A stretch of 48,851 nt of DNA from CAZSLO01 sp964608025. GTDB lineage: Bacteria; Chloroflexota; Dehalococcoidia; Lucifugimonadales; CAJWER01. The notes beneath the pieces were generated by a model. That model was not told the origin of the DNA. It saw only the letters and a list, made by a program, of their open reading frames with translations, and ran no database searches. Position 1 is the first letter of the stretch. Each line of letters begins with the position of its first letter. This document shows, one piece after another, positions 16,714 through 25,569 of this stretch. The stretch is taken from contig CAZSLO010000025.1 in NCBI GenBank assembly GCA_964608025.1, positions 1-48,851 of the forward strand. The letters are read 5' to 3'. Position numbers and translations under genes: made by a program.

Positions 16714-17382
16714 TTGTCTTTCTTGATCTCATTCGAGGGATGCGAGGGTACAGGTAAGACGACCCAGGTTACTGAACTGGTAAGACGTCTAAACCAATTA
16801 AACCATGATGTCTTCAGGATTCGAGAGCCTGGTTCTACTAAGCTTGGGGACTACCTTAGGATGTGGTTAAAGGATGAAACCCGTGAGGCCCTCTCACCTG
16901 AATCTGAGGTCTTTCTTTTCGCAGCCGCACGAGCGGCCTTGGTACGGGACGTTATTATCCCATTGTTGGCAAGACCTAGCTCTGTGGTGATCGTTGATCG
17001 GTATATTGATTCCACGATTGCCTACCAGGGATACGGTAGAGGAATAGGGCTAGAGGAAATTAAGATGGTAAACAAGATCTCCACTCAAGGAACCGAACCT
17101 GACCTCACGATACTACTTGATGCACCAGTAAGAAATGGTCTCAGAAGGGTTGGTTCTGGCGACCAGGGAGAAATCCCAGTTCGACACGACAAAAAAGGAA
17201 CCCGGAGGTTTGAGGAAGAGCCATTAGAGTTTCATGAAAGAGTAAGGTCAGGATATCTGAGTATAGCCAAGGATGAACCGGAGAGAATTGTTCAGGTGGA
17301 TGCTACAGGTTCAATTGGAGAAATAGCTGATACCATCTGGGGAATTGTCCAATCCAAGCTTAATTTAGATGGTAAGGAATAA
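16714..17382 (+). CDS. tmk: Thymidylate kinase
   Basis: 222 residues. It phosphorylates dTMP to dTDP. Seen: P-loop FEGCEGTGKTTQ (residues 7-18), IREPGSTKLGDYLR (the REPG substrate motif), VIVDRYIDSTIAYQGYGRG (the DR motif with the downstream YQG segment), and PDLTILLDAP. The insertion after residue 150 with RRFEEEPLEFHERVRSGYL is the usual lid and C-terminal helix region. The start is TTG 16714 with AGGA about 8 nt upstream. It lies in the pdxS-led operon after the R3H ATPase. Confidence 0.94.
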   Translation: MSFLISFEGCEGTGKTTQVTELVRRLNQLNHDVFRIREPGSTKLGDYLRMWLKDETREALSPESEVFLFAAARAALVRDVIIPLLARPSSVVIVDRYIDSTIAYQGYGRGIGLEEIKMVNKISTQGTEPDLTILLDAPVRNGLRRVGSGDQGEIPVRHDKKGTRRFEEEPLEFHERVRSGYLSIAKDEPERIVQVDATGSIGEIADTIWGIVQSKLNLDGKE

Positions 17383-17420
17383 TCCGGTTCCAATCATCCT
17401 AGTAAGAGGACAGGTTTTTA

Positions 17421-17834
17421 ATGCCTAAAATGACAGGGACGGAAATAGAAGAATTTCTAGACTTACCTCTACTCTCGAACCTAGCTACCCTAAGACCCGA
17501 TGGATCTCCACATGTCGCTCCAGTTTGGCATTTATATAATGGGCAGCAACTTCTTATACTTTCTGGGCCGTCAAGTGTAAAGATCAATAATCTAAGACAC
17601 GACCCACGCGTTTCTATCTCGATTCCTCGTGAGACTGATCCCCACGGTTTTGTACAGGTAAATGGTACTGTTGAACTTTCAATGGATTGGGATCAAAAGA
17701 TTCTCTGGGATATGTCAATCAACTATATGGGCCAGGAAAAAGGAAAACTCTACGCCGAAGAGACGTTTCGAACGATGGAATTCGTTTTAATAACTGTGAA
17801 TGTATCAAAAATTGCTGGATGGATATTCCCATAA
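17421..17834 (+). CDS. Pyridoxamine 5'-phosphate oxidase-like (PPOX/F420-type) protein
   Basis: 137 residues of split-barrel flavin-binding fold. Characteristic segments are LSNLATLRPDGSPHVAPVWHLYNG at the start and LSGPSSVKINNLRHDPRVSISI in the middle, followed by VQVNGTVELS. Such small proteins bind F420 or FMN; true PdxH is longer and has PNP-specific residues that I do not see. Its presence behind pdxST is suggestive but does not prove a B6 salvage role. The ATG start is at 17421. It is the last gene of the plus operon and converges on the PHP gene. In the 68-nt gap CCTGGC/GCCAGG could pair across a long loop, which is a poor terminator. Confidence 0.82.
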   Translation: MPKMTGTEIEEFLDLPLLSNLATLRPDGSPHVAPVWHLYNGQQLLILSGPSSVKINNLRHDPRVSISIPRETDPHGFVQVNGTVELSMDWDQKILWDMSINYMGQEKGKLYAEETFRTMEFVLITVNVSKIAGWIFP

Positions 17835-17902
17835 TTTCACTAATTGTAGTATTTCCACGCCTGGCATAAGTTTTTTTGGATCTAACTAAGCCAGGTTGGT
17901 CA

Positions 17903-18649
17903 TCAGGATTTTGCCCTAGGGGGACTCACAAGAACATCTTTGTCTTCCATGATGGCTTTGGGAATTTCAGTAACCATGGCCTTTGTTTCAATTTCCCCTA
18001 TGATCTTGATTATTGCATTTATGCCAGGGAGTAATTTTGGAGAACGTGGTCCTTCTGCGGTGTGACAGTCAGAAGCTATAACGTGTACCATCCGCTGTTC
18101 CAGGAGGACACGCGTGAATTTACTGACGGTATTTCCGAAATAGCCCAATACGCTCCCTGCAGTGATTTGTGTCAACATGCCTTGCTCTATCAGGTCTACT
18201 AACAGTGCGATATCACGTTGTACTGCTTGGATACGTTCTGGATGAGCAAGAACAGGGGTAATACCGTTCTCCTGGAGGGTTGAAAGGACTTCTTTTAAGT
18301 AGCTTGGATACCCGAAAAATGGCATCTCCACCAGGGCATATCGTGATCCGTTAATTGTTAACGCTCTGCCGGCTGTGAACTCTGTGGGTAGTTGTCGATC
18401 CAGATGGTTCTCCATCCCTAGGAATAGTTCTATGTTCAGATTTTCTTGTTGAAGCGACTTATTTATATTGAAAACCAATTCTCGGATATGGTTTATCGAT
18501 GAACCTTCTGTTACGTCTTTTCGATGAGGAGTACACAGCATTCTTGTTGTGCCGTTGCTGGCGGCAATCCTGGCCATTTGGACTGCCTCATTGATCGACT
18601 TAGCACCGTCGTCAATTCCTGGGAGAATGTGGCTGTGAAGGTCGTGCAA
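17903..18649 (-). CDS. PHP-domain protein, CpsB/YwqE-like tyrosine-protein phosphatase
   Basis: 248 residues. PHP metal ligands are visible: DLHSHILPGIDDG (HxH at residues 5 and 7), CTPHRKD, ELFLGMENHLD, LAHPERIQAV and ASDCHTAEGP. This order and the ILPGIDDG signature match CpsB/CapC/YwqE manganese-dependent phosphotyrosine phosphatases, which regulate polysaccharide export in other bacteria. Its neighbours include a glycosyltransferase, in line with an envelope role (inference). The start is TTG 18649, the only start between the upstream stop and the HxH motif. No good Shine-Dalgarno is visible. Confidence 0.85.
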   Translation of the reverse strand: MHDLHSHILPGIDDGAKSINEAVQMARIAASNGTTRMLCTPHRKDVTEGSSINHIRELVFNINKSLQQENLNIELFLGMENHLDRQLPTEFTAGRALTINGSRYALVEMPFFGYPSYLKEVLSTLQENGITPVLAHPERIQAVQRDIALLVDLIEQGMLTQITAGSVLGYFGNTVSKFTRVLLEQRMVHVIASDCHTAEGPRSPKLLPGINAIIKIIGEIETKAMVTEIPKAIMEDKDVLVSPPRAKS

Positions 18650-18706
18650 ATATCTGGTTAAAGTTGGAGTTGAGTACGATTAATAGAGTGGATATAACTT
18701 TCGTTT

Positions 18707-19429
18707 CTATGGAGTCTTTGTGACCCCGATTTCGTGACTATCACCGACATTTTCTTTTGTGCTTGATACGGCAGGTGCGAGATTGGGTTGGACTATGGTT
18801 GGCAGGACCATACCGCCTGAGAAAACGGCCTTCATTGCCTCTTCTACCGATATATCTGTAGAAGTCACATCTTCTTCTGGGATCCAGGCAAGCATACCTG
18901 AGGTTGGGTTCGGCACGGTTGGTATGTAGATTACAACCATGGGTCTTTCGTCATGGATACCAGTGTTAAGATAACCCGTCACGAACCCCATAGCATGAAC
19001 TCCTGGACGAGGCCATTCTACGAACACCACTCGGCTATATGTTGTACCGGATGATGCAAGGGCATCTATTGATTGCTGAGAGACACTGTATATGCTTTTG
19101 ACTATAGGGACTCTTGTCAACACGGCGTCCTGGGCTTTTCGATACCGACTGCCTGACAGGAACATACCAGTGAGATATAGGATAAAAATTGTGAACAGGA
19201 TGCCAATCCCTGGGAAGTCAAGCCAAGAATCTTTAAGCGCCGTGTCACTTACCAATGGTCGGAAAAAGCCATCAATGTATTGAAACGCTAGCTTAAAGAT
19301 CAGGATTGTGATCATCACGGGCACAAGGAGTAGGAATCCAGACGCAATACGACGCCAGATATGCCGTTCAAGTTTGCGGAATGGAGTTCTCTTGCCAGTA
19401 CCCGGTTGTTTCAGGTCAGAGGGGTTCAA
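18707..19429 (-). CDS. DUF502 family membrane protein
   Basis: 240 residues. Two transmembrane helices lie at about residues 30-50 (GFLLLVPVMITILIFKLAF) and 75-92 (GIGILFTIFILYLTGMFL). A soluble domain follows with the DUF502 pattern TRVPIVKSIYSVSQQSID, VVFVEWPRPGVHAMGFVTG and YIPTVPNPTSGMLAWIPEEDV. The function is not established. The start is TTG 19429, only 5 nt after the stop of the glycosyltransferase, so the two are in one operon. Confidence 0.88.
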   Translation of the reverse strand: MNPSDLKQPGTGKRTPFRKLERHIWRRIASGFLLLVPVMITILIFKLAFQYIDGFFRPLVSDTALKDSWLDFPGIGILFTIFILYLTGMFLSGSRYRKAQDAVLTRVPIVKSIYSVSQQSIDALASSGTTYSRVVFVEWPRPGVHAMGFVTGYLNTGIHDERPMVVIYIPTVPNPTSGMLAWIPEEDVTSTDISVEEAMKAVFSGGMVLPTIVQPNLAPAVSSTKENVGDSHEIGVTKTP

Positions 19430-19434
19430 CTGCC

Positions 19435-20661
19435 TTATGCTCCCTCTGCCCTAGTCCATTTACCATCAATCAAGCCATTATAATGGTTAACTACTTGGTC
19501 AACAGCCACATCCCAGCCCATTGTAGCAGAGATGCGACGGCATGCCGCGGACATGTTGGCTGCTAATTCGTTGTCACTAAGCAATGCATCAAGCCTGTCG
19601 GCGTATTCCTCAGGCTTACGCCAAGTTACAATGTATCCGTTTTCACCATCTTTGATGTATGAGGCTGGTCCACCTATATTGGCGGCTACTACCGGTGTTC
19701 CGCACGCTTGAGCTTCTAGTGCAGCGAGGCCGAAACTCTCGTAGTAAGATGGGAACACGAAAACGTCAGCGGCACTATAGTAATCAGGTAGCTGATGTTG
19801 TCTGACTGGACCTGTAAATATCACCCTGTCCGAGATACCGTGACTTGTTGCCAAGTCGGTTAATCGATTTATTTCTGGAGTAGAGTTTTCATCACCACCG
19901 ACAATAATTAATCTCGTATCTTCCTTGGTATCCATGAGGGCCATGGCTTCAATTATCACGTCCAAGCCCTTCAGTGGCTCGATTCGCTGGGCTACTGCCA
20001 ATAATATGTGTGTGCCGGATAAGCCGAGAAGGTTCCGTGACTTGTCCCGGTCTTTTGGTTGAAACATCTGGCGATCCACCCCAGCAGGGATAACGTTGAT
20101 CTTCTCGGTGTTCACATCATAGAACCGGGAAATATCATCGCGTTCTTGTTCTGTAGAGACAACCATAGAGTCAGCTTTGTTTATAACTTGGTATTCAGTA
20201 TCAATTCTTACCCGCGGCTCGTTTTCAGATGGCCGAGCTTCCATCTTGGCCTGCGCAAGTGTATGAAAAGTAGCTACATGAGGTACATTCCATTTACGGC
20301 TAAGTTCGATCGCGGCTAACCCGGAAAGCCAGTAATGAGAATGGATAAGGTCATAAGACGTGCCGTCTCGTTTTTGAAATCCTGATAGGCTATCAAGAAA
20401 GTCAGGTATATATTTGTGGAGGCTTTGTTTGGTCTCCCCGTAAGGACCTGCTTCAAGGTGGATTACCCTGGCGTTCTCTCCTAGCTCTACTATTTCTGGA
20501 TCATTGCGGTCATGGATTCGGGTGAATACATCTGCATGATATCCTCGCCTACCAAGTTCCCGTGCTACTTGGAGTACATAGATGTTCATGCCCCCAGTGT
20601 CCCGCTCGCCTAGGCGGGCAAATGGGCAGCCATGTACGCTTAATAAGGCTAGCCGATGCAT
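19435..20661 (-). CDS. Glycosyltransferase family 4 protein
   Basis: 408 residues of GT-B fold. The N-terminal HGCPFARLGERDTGGMNIYV with YVLQVARELGRRGYHADVFTR resembles MshA/sucrose-synthase-like GT4 enzymes. The C-terminal half has VAQRIEPLKGLDVIIEA, VFVFPSYYESFGLAALEAQA (E-x7-E nucleotide-sugar motif) and GTPVVAANIGGP. It transfers a sugar from an NDP donor; the acceptor is unknown. ATG 20661 is preceded by GGAGAAG. DUF502 and the PHP phosphatase follow on the same strand, suggesting a cell-envelope polysaccharide or glycolipid operon. Confidence 0.9.
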   Translation of the reverse strand: MHRLALLSVHGCPFARLGERDTGGMNIYVLQVARELGRRGYHADVFTRIHDRNDPEIVELGENARVIHLEAGPYGETKQSLHKYIPDFLDSLSGFQKRDGTSYDLIHSHYWLSGLAAIELSRKWNVPHVATFHTLAQAKMEARPSENEPRVRIDTEYQVINKADSMVVSTEQERDDISRFYDVNTEKINVIPAGVDRQMFQPKDRDKSRNLLGLSGTHILLAVAQRIEPLKGLDVIIEAMALMDTKEDTRLIIVGGDENSTPEINRLTDLATSHGISDRVIFTGPVRQHQLPDYYSAADVFVFPSYYESFGLAALEAQACGTPVVAANIGGPASYIKDGENGYIVTWRKPEEYADRLDALLSDNELAANMSAACRRISATMGWDVAVDQVVNHYNGLIDGKWTRAEGA

Positions 20662-20827
20662 GCACTTCTCCGGTCAATTTCCATTATTGCTGTGGACACC
20701 GAGGGTCATCTGGTCCAAATTCCAAAGATCTGACTTGCATTTCTTGAATTCTCATTGTCATCTGATCCCTAGTCATAAAGCGATCATCACTATAACCATG
20801 TTGGTCAAACAAATTGTACTATTGGTA

Positions 20828-21802
20828 TTACCTACGAATACTTAGCCTATATGTAAGATGATCTTGTGCCCCAAGGTGATATTTATATCTCTCTGAACCC
20901 CGAAGGAAATCAAAAACATTTTTACCTGACTCGATGGCTTGTTTAATGGCCAGAGACTTGCTAACAATTCCCACACTAAGATCAGAATAATCGGGATCGT
21001 AGCCGCTATTATACAGAAGATAGGCGTTTCCATAGTCGAAGCCGAGACAGGAAGCGATTCGAACACCGTCCAGTTCCAAGAACTCTAATCGTAGCATCTC
21101 ATGTTTGGCAGCTTCCGCTACCGCGTCTTTGAAAAAAGCTTCCCTTTCGGTCGTCATGAACTCGTGTTTGTCGGGGCTACTAGCTTTGTGAAGCCGAAAA
21201 AATTCATCTAAGTAATCCCGTGCTTCGGTGATTGTTGTGTAGGTATGGTTAGTTACCTCTCCCGAACGATTTAGACGCCTGATCTTGCGTTTAAGTTCAT
21301 GCCGGTCTTTCTTAGGCAGTCCGGCGAGATAATCTTCCCAGGAAGGCTGTAAGGATGCTGCCGGCGAGACGTCCTCTTGTTCAATTTTTACAGACATCCC
21401 CACAGATTCTGCTGTAGTAGGCAAAATACGCATAGTAGGGGATGTGTCTCGGATAGATTCTAATTCTAAGGATTCCCATTCCAAGGAAACTAGATACTCA
21501 AAAAGTATAGAAAAGAAAAGTTCCTCGTTGTGTTGTGGCACGATGAAATCATGGTAATCAAAAAGATCGGTACTCCCGAAGAATGTTAGTTTGCCATTCT
21601 TTTTTACTAGTGGAGCGATTCCTACTGGAACAGTCTCGTTCTTTGCGACCAATATAACTTGTTCGAAATCGGTTCCGAAGTGCTTCCACCATGTATGTTG
21701 CCACCAAGGTGTCAGGAAAATTGTAGAGTCCTGTTTTTGGGAAAGTATATTTTCCCAAAGTGACCACACTTCTTCGATGGCTTCTGCTTGGGTGATGGTC
21801 AA
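20828..21802 (-). CDS. GNAT-type acetyltransferase (CelD/BcsL, FemAB-like)
   Basis: 324 residues with two tandem acetyltransferase-like halves. Features: IFLTPWWQHTWWKHFG near the N-terminus, then WEDYLAGLPKKDRHELKRKIRRLNRSGEV in the middle, a typical stretch of the CelD/BcsL 'acetyltransferase 6' family. SCLGFDYGNAYLLYNSGYDPDYSDLSVGIV is in the C-terminal catalytic half and ends in FLRGSERYKYHLGA. Relatives act in polysaccharide or peptidoglycan modification. The start is TTG 21802, overlapping the folE stop by 4 nt (TTGA), so the two are translationally coupled. Substrate unknown. Confidence 0.82.
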   Translation of the reverse strand: MTITQAEAIEEVWSLWENILSQKQDSTIFLTPWWQHTWWKHFGTDFEQVILVAKNETVPVGIAPLVKKNGKLTFFGSTDLFDYHDFIVPQHNEELFFSILFEYLVSLEWESLELESIRDTSPTMRILPTTAESVGMSVKIEQEDVSPAASLQPSWEDYLAGLPKKDRHELKRKIRRLNRSGEVTNHTYTTITEARDYLDEFFRLHKASSPDKHEFMTTEREAFFKDAVAEAAKHEMLRLEFLELDGVRIASCLGFDYGNAYLLYNSGYDPDYSDLSVGIVSKSLAIKQAIESGKNVFDFLRGSERYKYHLGAQDHLTYRLSIRR

Positions 21803-22362
21803 GAATCACGCCATCTGAGCGAATCGAATTGCTGGCGGACTTCGTGTTTATCCTGGAGAGTACCTCTCATAGCTGAGGTCACTATGCGACTCCCTGGTTT
21901 CTTAACCCCTCTCAACGACATGCAGAGGTGCTCAGCTTCAATCACAACACCGACCCCAACTGCATCAAGAGATTCTGAAATCGAGTCTGCAAGCTGAGAA
22001 GTCAAGCGTTCTTGAAGTTGTGGCCGTCGGGCTAGTATATCGAGGGCCCGGGCCAGCTTACTGGCTCCAGCCACCCTCCCGTTAGGGATGTATCCTATAT
22101 CGGCTGTTCCTTGAAATGGTAGAAAGTGGTGCTCACATATCGAAAAGAATGGTACGTCTCGGATAACTACCATCTCGTGATGTCCTTCCTCAAACCCCGT
22201 CTTCAAAGCGTCGTGAGGGTTTTGATCGAGGCCCGCGAAGAATTCCGAATACATCTCAGTTACCCTGCGTGGGGTATCAGATAATCCCTCACGGTCAGGG
22301 TCATCACCGATCGCCTTTATCATTGAAATTAGTGCTTCATGTAGCGCTAGTTCATCGATCAA
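21799..22362 (-). CDS. folE: GTP cyclohydrolase I
   Basis: 187 residues. It converts GTP to 7,8-dihydroneopterin triphosphate, the first step of folate/pterin synthesis. Zinc ligands are Cys76 and His79 (SICEHHFLPF) and Cys147 (EHLCMSLRGVKKPGS). Also seen are DREGLSDTPRRV and GRVAGASKLARALD. The start is TTG 22362; the downstream ATG is out of frame. No Shine-Dalgarno is visible. A pterin-4a-carbinolamine dehydratase gene lies in the same window but far away (39675-40016). Confidence 0.95.
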   Translation of the reverse strand: MIDELALHEALISMIKAIGDDPDREGLSDTPRRVTEMYSEFFAGLDQNPHDALKTGFEEGHHEMVVIRDVPFFSICEHHFLPFQGTADIGYIPNGRVAGASKLARALDILARRPQLQERLTSQLADSISESLDAVGVGVVIEAEHLCMSLRGVKKPGSRIVTSAMRGTLQDKHEVRQQFDSLRWRDS

Positions 22363-22470
22363 TAATATGTGCTCCGAACAACTGTCAGTATCGATTTCCC
22401 AAAATTAATTGGTTTTTGTGACCTACAAACCATAACACAGGCAACATGAATCCCATCAATTTATAGTGCG

Positions 22471-22500
22471 TTGACACTTTGGTATAGCCGGATCTAGACT
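22471..22500 (+). promoter_or_regulatory. Probable sigma70 promoter of glyA
   Basis: A perfect -35 TTGACA at 22471-22476 and TAGACT (4 of 6) at 22495-22500 are separated by 18 nt. Transcription would begin near 22507, about 31 nt upstream of the glyA ATG. An AAGGAG Shine-Dalgarno lies at 22519-22524. The folE gene diverges from the same 175-nt gap. Confidence 0.5.
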
Positions 22501-22537
22501 ACTCTTTAAACACCATTCAAGGAGTATTTCCATAAGT

Positions 22538-24064
22538 ATGGACCAAAACTCTACTCCTCTCGCGGGATACCTGTCATCATCTGCATCAGCCGGGACTATT
22601 CCAGATGCAGGTTTTATTGCATATCTGTCTGCGTTGGAGAGCATTAGCACCGTTTCACCTGATGTTGCACGCAGTATTGTTTCGGAACTGGCAGACCAAC
22701 GTAGTAATCTCAAGATGATAGCAAGTGAGAACTATTCATCTTTGGCAGTTCAACTTGCACAGGGCAATCTATTAACGGATAAATATGCTGAAGGTTACCC
22801 ATTTCACCGTTTCTATGCTGGATGCGACAATGTAGATGTTGTTGAGAGCGCTGCCGTGTCCCTGGCAAAGGATATATTTGGTGCGGACCATGCATATGTT
22901 CAACCACACTCAGGTGCAGATGCGAATCTTGTAGCCTATTCCGCGATCTTATCTGCCAGAATCCAGGAACCTTTCTTACAAAAACTAGGTGCCAAGGATG
23001 TCTCGGTTCTTGGGGACAAGGATTGGGCGGAATTGAGAAAGGCTTTTGGAAACCAACGACTCCTCGGGATGAATTACTATTCCGGAGGGCACTTAACTCA
23101 TGGATATAGACATAATATATCAGCTCGCCTTTTTCAGGCCGATACATACGATGTAGATCCAGAAACCAATCTCATAAATTACGATCATGTTCGTGAGAAG
23201 GCAAAAAAATTCAGGCCTCTGGTGCTTCTAGCTGGATATAGTGCTTATTCGCGGAGGATCAACTTTAGACAATTTAGGGAAATAGCTGATGAGGTTGGAG
23301 CTGTTTTCATGGTAGATATGGCACACTTTTCAGGCCTTGTAGCAGGTGGGCTTTTTAAAGGTGATTACGACCCAGTTGTGCATGCCCATATTGTTACTTC
23401 TACCACCCATAAAACCTTGAGAGGACCAAGAGGTGGAATGGTCCTATGCAAAGAAGAATTCGCTGAACATGTAGACAAGGGTTGTCCGTTAGTGCTTGGA
23501 GGACCTCTACCGCATGCGATAGCTGCAAAAGCGGTCGCGTTTCAAGAAGCAAGCACTTCAGAATTCAAAACATATGCCAAAAATATCGTAGCAAACGCTT
23601 CAGCACTAGCTGATTCGTTTATTGAACAAGGTCTTGAAGTACTCACAGGTGGTACTGACAACCATCTGATGCTTATCGACGTAATGCCCTTCAATCTTAC
23701 TGGTCGTCAGGCCGAGTCTATTGTTCGTGATGCCAGTATCACACTTAACCGGAACTCCCTTCCTTTCGATTCTAATGGACCTTGGTATACAAGTGGCCTT
23801 AGGATTGGCACGCCTGCATTGACTACTCTTGGGATGGGTTCAGATGAAATGTCGGAAATAGCGTCTGTTATCAAACTCATACTTTCAAATAGCAGCGCTA
23901 GTAGGATAACCAAGGGCCGTAATGCCGGGACGCTTAGCAAGGCTAGGTACAAGACCGATGAAACGGCTCTATCCGAGGCTCGATCACGGGTGTCTGATCT
24001 TCTGGTTCGTTTCCCAGTGTATCCAGAGATTGACCTTAAGTATTTGAAGCAATACTTTACCTGA
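22538..24064 (+). CDS. glyA: Serine hydroxymethyltransferase (long variant)
   Basis: 508 residues, about 90 longer than the common bacterial enzyme. It interconverts serine and glycine with tetrahydrofolate. Seen: KMIASENYSS, TDKYAEGYPFHRFYAGC, the PLP-lysine motif TSTTHKTLRGPRGG (Lys292) and VDMAHFSGLVAGG. Extra sequence is found at the N-terminus (about 40 residues) and as an insert of about 35 residues between the NLVAYSAIL and YYSGGHLTHG segments (residues 141-176). This layout recalls the long SHMT of Chlamydiae and some other bacteria. Divergent from folE and convergent with rnc. Confidence 0.93.
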   Translation: MDQNSTPLAGYLSSSASAGTIPDAGFIAYLSALESISTVSPDVARSIVSELADQRSNLKMIASENYSSLAVQLAQGNLLTDKYAEGYPFHRFYAGCDNVDVVESAAVSLAKDIFGADHAYVQPHSGADANLVAYSAILSARIQEPFLQKLGAKDVSVLGDKDWAELRKAFGNQRLLGMNYYSGGHLTHGYRHNISARLFQADTYDVDPETNLINYDHVREKAKKFRPLVLLAGYSAYSRRINFRQFREIADEVGAVFMVDMAHFSGLVAGGLFKGDYDPVVHAHIVTSTTHKTLRGPRGGMVLCKEEFAEHVDKGCPLVLGGPLPHAIAAKAVAFQEASTSEFKTYAKNIVANASALADSFIEQGLEVLTGGTDNHLMLIDVMPFNLTGRQAESIVRDASITLNRNSLPFDSNGPWYTSGLRIGTPALTTLGMGSDEMSEIASVIKLILSNSSASRITKGRNAGTLSKARYKTDETALSEARSRVSDLLVRFPVYPEIDLKYLKQYFT

Positions 24065-24089
24065 GATCAACTTCTATAGGTAAAAAGAA

Positions 24090-24803
24090 CTAGGTTCCAA
24101 TCTTCTTTTGGTGGATTGTTTCTAGACCTTGAGTTGCAGCAGCCTGTTGAGATATCGCTTTGCTTGAGCCGATACCCTTTCCAATAACCACTCCATCCAC
24201 GCTAACTTCTGAAGTGAATTCACGTGAGTGATCCGGGCCATCTATTTTCACGGTCTCATAGGTAGGCGGAGGGTATCCCTCGGATTGAACTGTTTCCTGT
24301 AAAGTTGATTTAGGATTGTTTGGCGCACCCATTCCTTCGACGGGGGTTAGGTTGGGTAACATCGAGATTAAAGTACGATCTATGAACTGTCGTGCGATCT
24401 CATATCCTTGATCTAAGAATAATGCTCCCACTATGGCCTCTAGTAAGTCTTCCAAATTGTTTGGTTTTGATCGCCCTCCTGTCGCATCTTCTCCTTCTCC
24501 CAGGTACATATAGAGGCCTAGCTGCATGCTACTTGCAAGAGATGCGAGGTTTTTCCCGTTGACCAAGATTAACCTGGCCTGTGACAATTCCCCCTCTGTC
24601 CAATTGGGATTCTTTTTAAACAACTCCTCGGCCACACTAGCTCCTATGATTGCATCACCCAGGAACTCCAATCGTTCATTAGATTCGATGAATTTACCGG
24701 GGTTTTCGTTCAAGTATGAACTATGCACAAAGGCAAGTTCTAGTAGATCCTTTCTTTGAAACTTGACTCCAAGTTTTAACTCTATATCAGCTATGTTTTT
24801 CAT
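24090..24803 (-). CDS. rnc: Ribonuclease III
   Basis: 237 residues from ATG 24803. It cleaves double-stranded RNA in rRNA and mRNA processing. The catalytic signature is NERLEFLGDAIIG, and the second acidic cluster is NLEDLLEAIVGALFLDQG. A C-terminal double-stranded RNA-binding domain runs from PKSTLQETVQ to SSKAISQQAAATQGLE. A TTG at 24815 is an in-frame alternative start. It lies 25 nt downstream of the DsbA-like selenoprotein gene on the same strand and may be cotranscribed. Confidence 0.93.
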   Translation of the reverse strand: MKNIADIELKLGVKFQRKDLLELAFVHSSYLNENPGKFIESNERLEFLGDAIIGASVAEELFKKNPNWTEGELSQARLILVNGKNLASLASSMQLGLYMYLGEGEDATGGRSKPNNLEDLLEAIVGALFLDQGYEIARQFIDRTLISMLPNLTPVEGMGAPNNPKSTLQETVQSEGYPPPTYETVKIDGPDHSREFTSEVSVDGVVIGKGIGSSKAISQQAAATQGLETIHQKKIGT

Positions 24804-24828
24804 AGAAGATATCAATCCAGGGCAGTCA

Positions 24829-25461
24829 TCAGAATATCCCTCGAGGCCAAGGAGGCTGTGGGCGTTTTAGTTCCCCGAAGTAAGGTCTCCCAGACGTTAT
24901 GGCGGCGAAGTGTTCAAAGAAAGATACAGCGTCTCCGTCTGGGGGAATAAATGATTTAAGATATACAGCCCCACCGTCCTCGAATATGAATGTGGGCGTC
25001 CCGAAAACGCCATGTCTGGTGACAGCTTCAATATGGTCTAGTGATATTGCTTCTATTATTGAAGGGTCGTTCATATCTTCTCGGAGGCGGGTAGCATCTA
25101 GCCCGCAGGTGGTGGCCAATTTGAGAATAGCTGTTTGATCGTTCAAACTTATACGGCCCTTGCCACCATGTCGCGCAGTAAGTATGGAGAGATGGAGCTT
25201 TTCAAAAAGGTCATGTCCTTGCTTCTTGGCAGCTTCCGCAGCTGTGTGGGCAACCAGGGACCGGGCTTTAGAAATGTCTTCTTTTTCCCATACGTGTTTG
25301 CCTTGCTCTTCGCCTGAATTGATTTCATCTAGGCAAAAGTGCTTCCAGACTATGTCAAGCCTGTTGCCGTAATCTTGTTTGACCCGATGCAGCCACACGG
25401 CCGCATTGTGAACGTACGGTCAGTCGTAGTCTGCGTATATTTCTAATTTAATGTAATCCAT
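24829..25461 (-). CDS. DsbA/FrnE-like thioredoxin-fold oxidoreductase, probable selenoprotein (UGA = Sec14)
   Basis: A normal ORF call starts at GTG 25398 and lacks the first thioredoxin strand and active site. Upstream the same frame continues through a TGA at 25420-25422 to an ATG at 25461, with GGGA as a modest Shine-Dalgarno. Translated with Sec, the N-terminus is MDYIKLEIYADYDUPYV, exactly the beta1-strand plus active-site start of DsbA-like proteins (usual pattern D-x-x-C-P-x). Sec14 thus occupies the nucleophilic Cys position; the resolving position is Val17. Downstream, VWKHFCLDEIN and HGVFGTPTFIFEDG (cis-Pro loop) complete the fold; total 210 residues. A SECIS-like hairpin follows the UGA. 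A nonsense mutation at an active-site codon is the alternative, but the intact frame on both sides and the hairpin argue for Sec. Confidence 0.8.
25387..25406 (-). promoter_or_regulatory. Candidate bacterial SECIS element of the DsbA-like gene
   Basis: On the minus strand ATGCGGCC (25406-25399) pairs fully with GGCTGCAT (25394-25387), eight pairs including one G-U. The tetraloop GTGT begins with G, as in bacterial SECIS elements. The loop starts 21 nt after the UGA at 25422-25420, within the range known for SelB recognition. It lies inside the coding sequence, as bacterial SECIS elements do. Confidence 0.7.
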
Positions 25462-25569
25462 CGGATTTCCCGTGGCCCAAATTTATGATACTTGATATAG
25501 AGTACAGGAATTTCAAATTGTGAAAACCCTATCTCAGAATTATGGACCGTGTTAATGGAGCCTTTAGAT

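Noticed and set aside
17835..17902. CCTGGC/GCCAGG inverted repeat as a bidirectional terminator
   Set aside because: The stem is only 6 bp with a loop of more than 20 nt, and the T run lies inside the loop.
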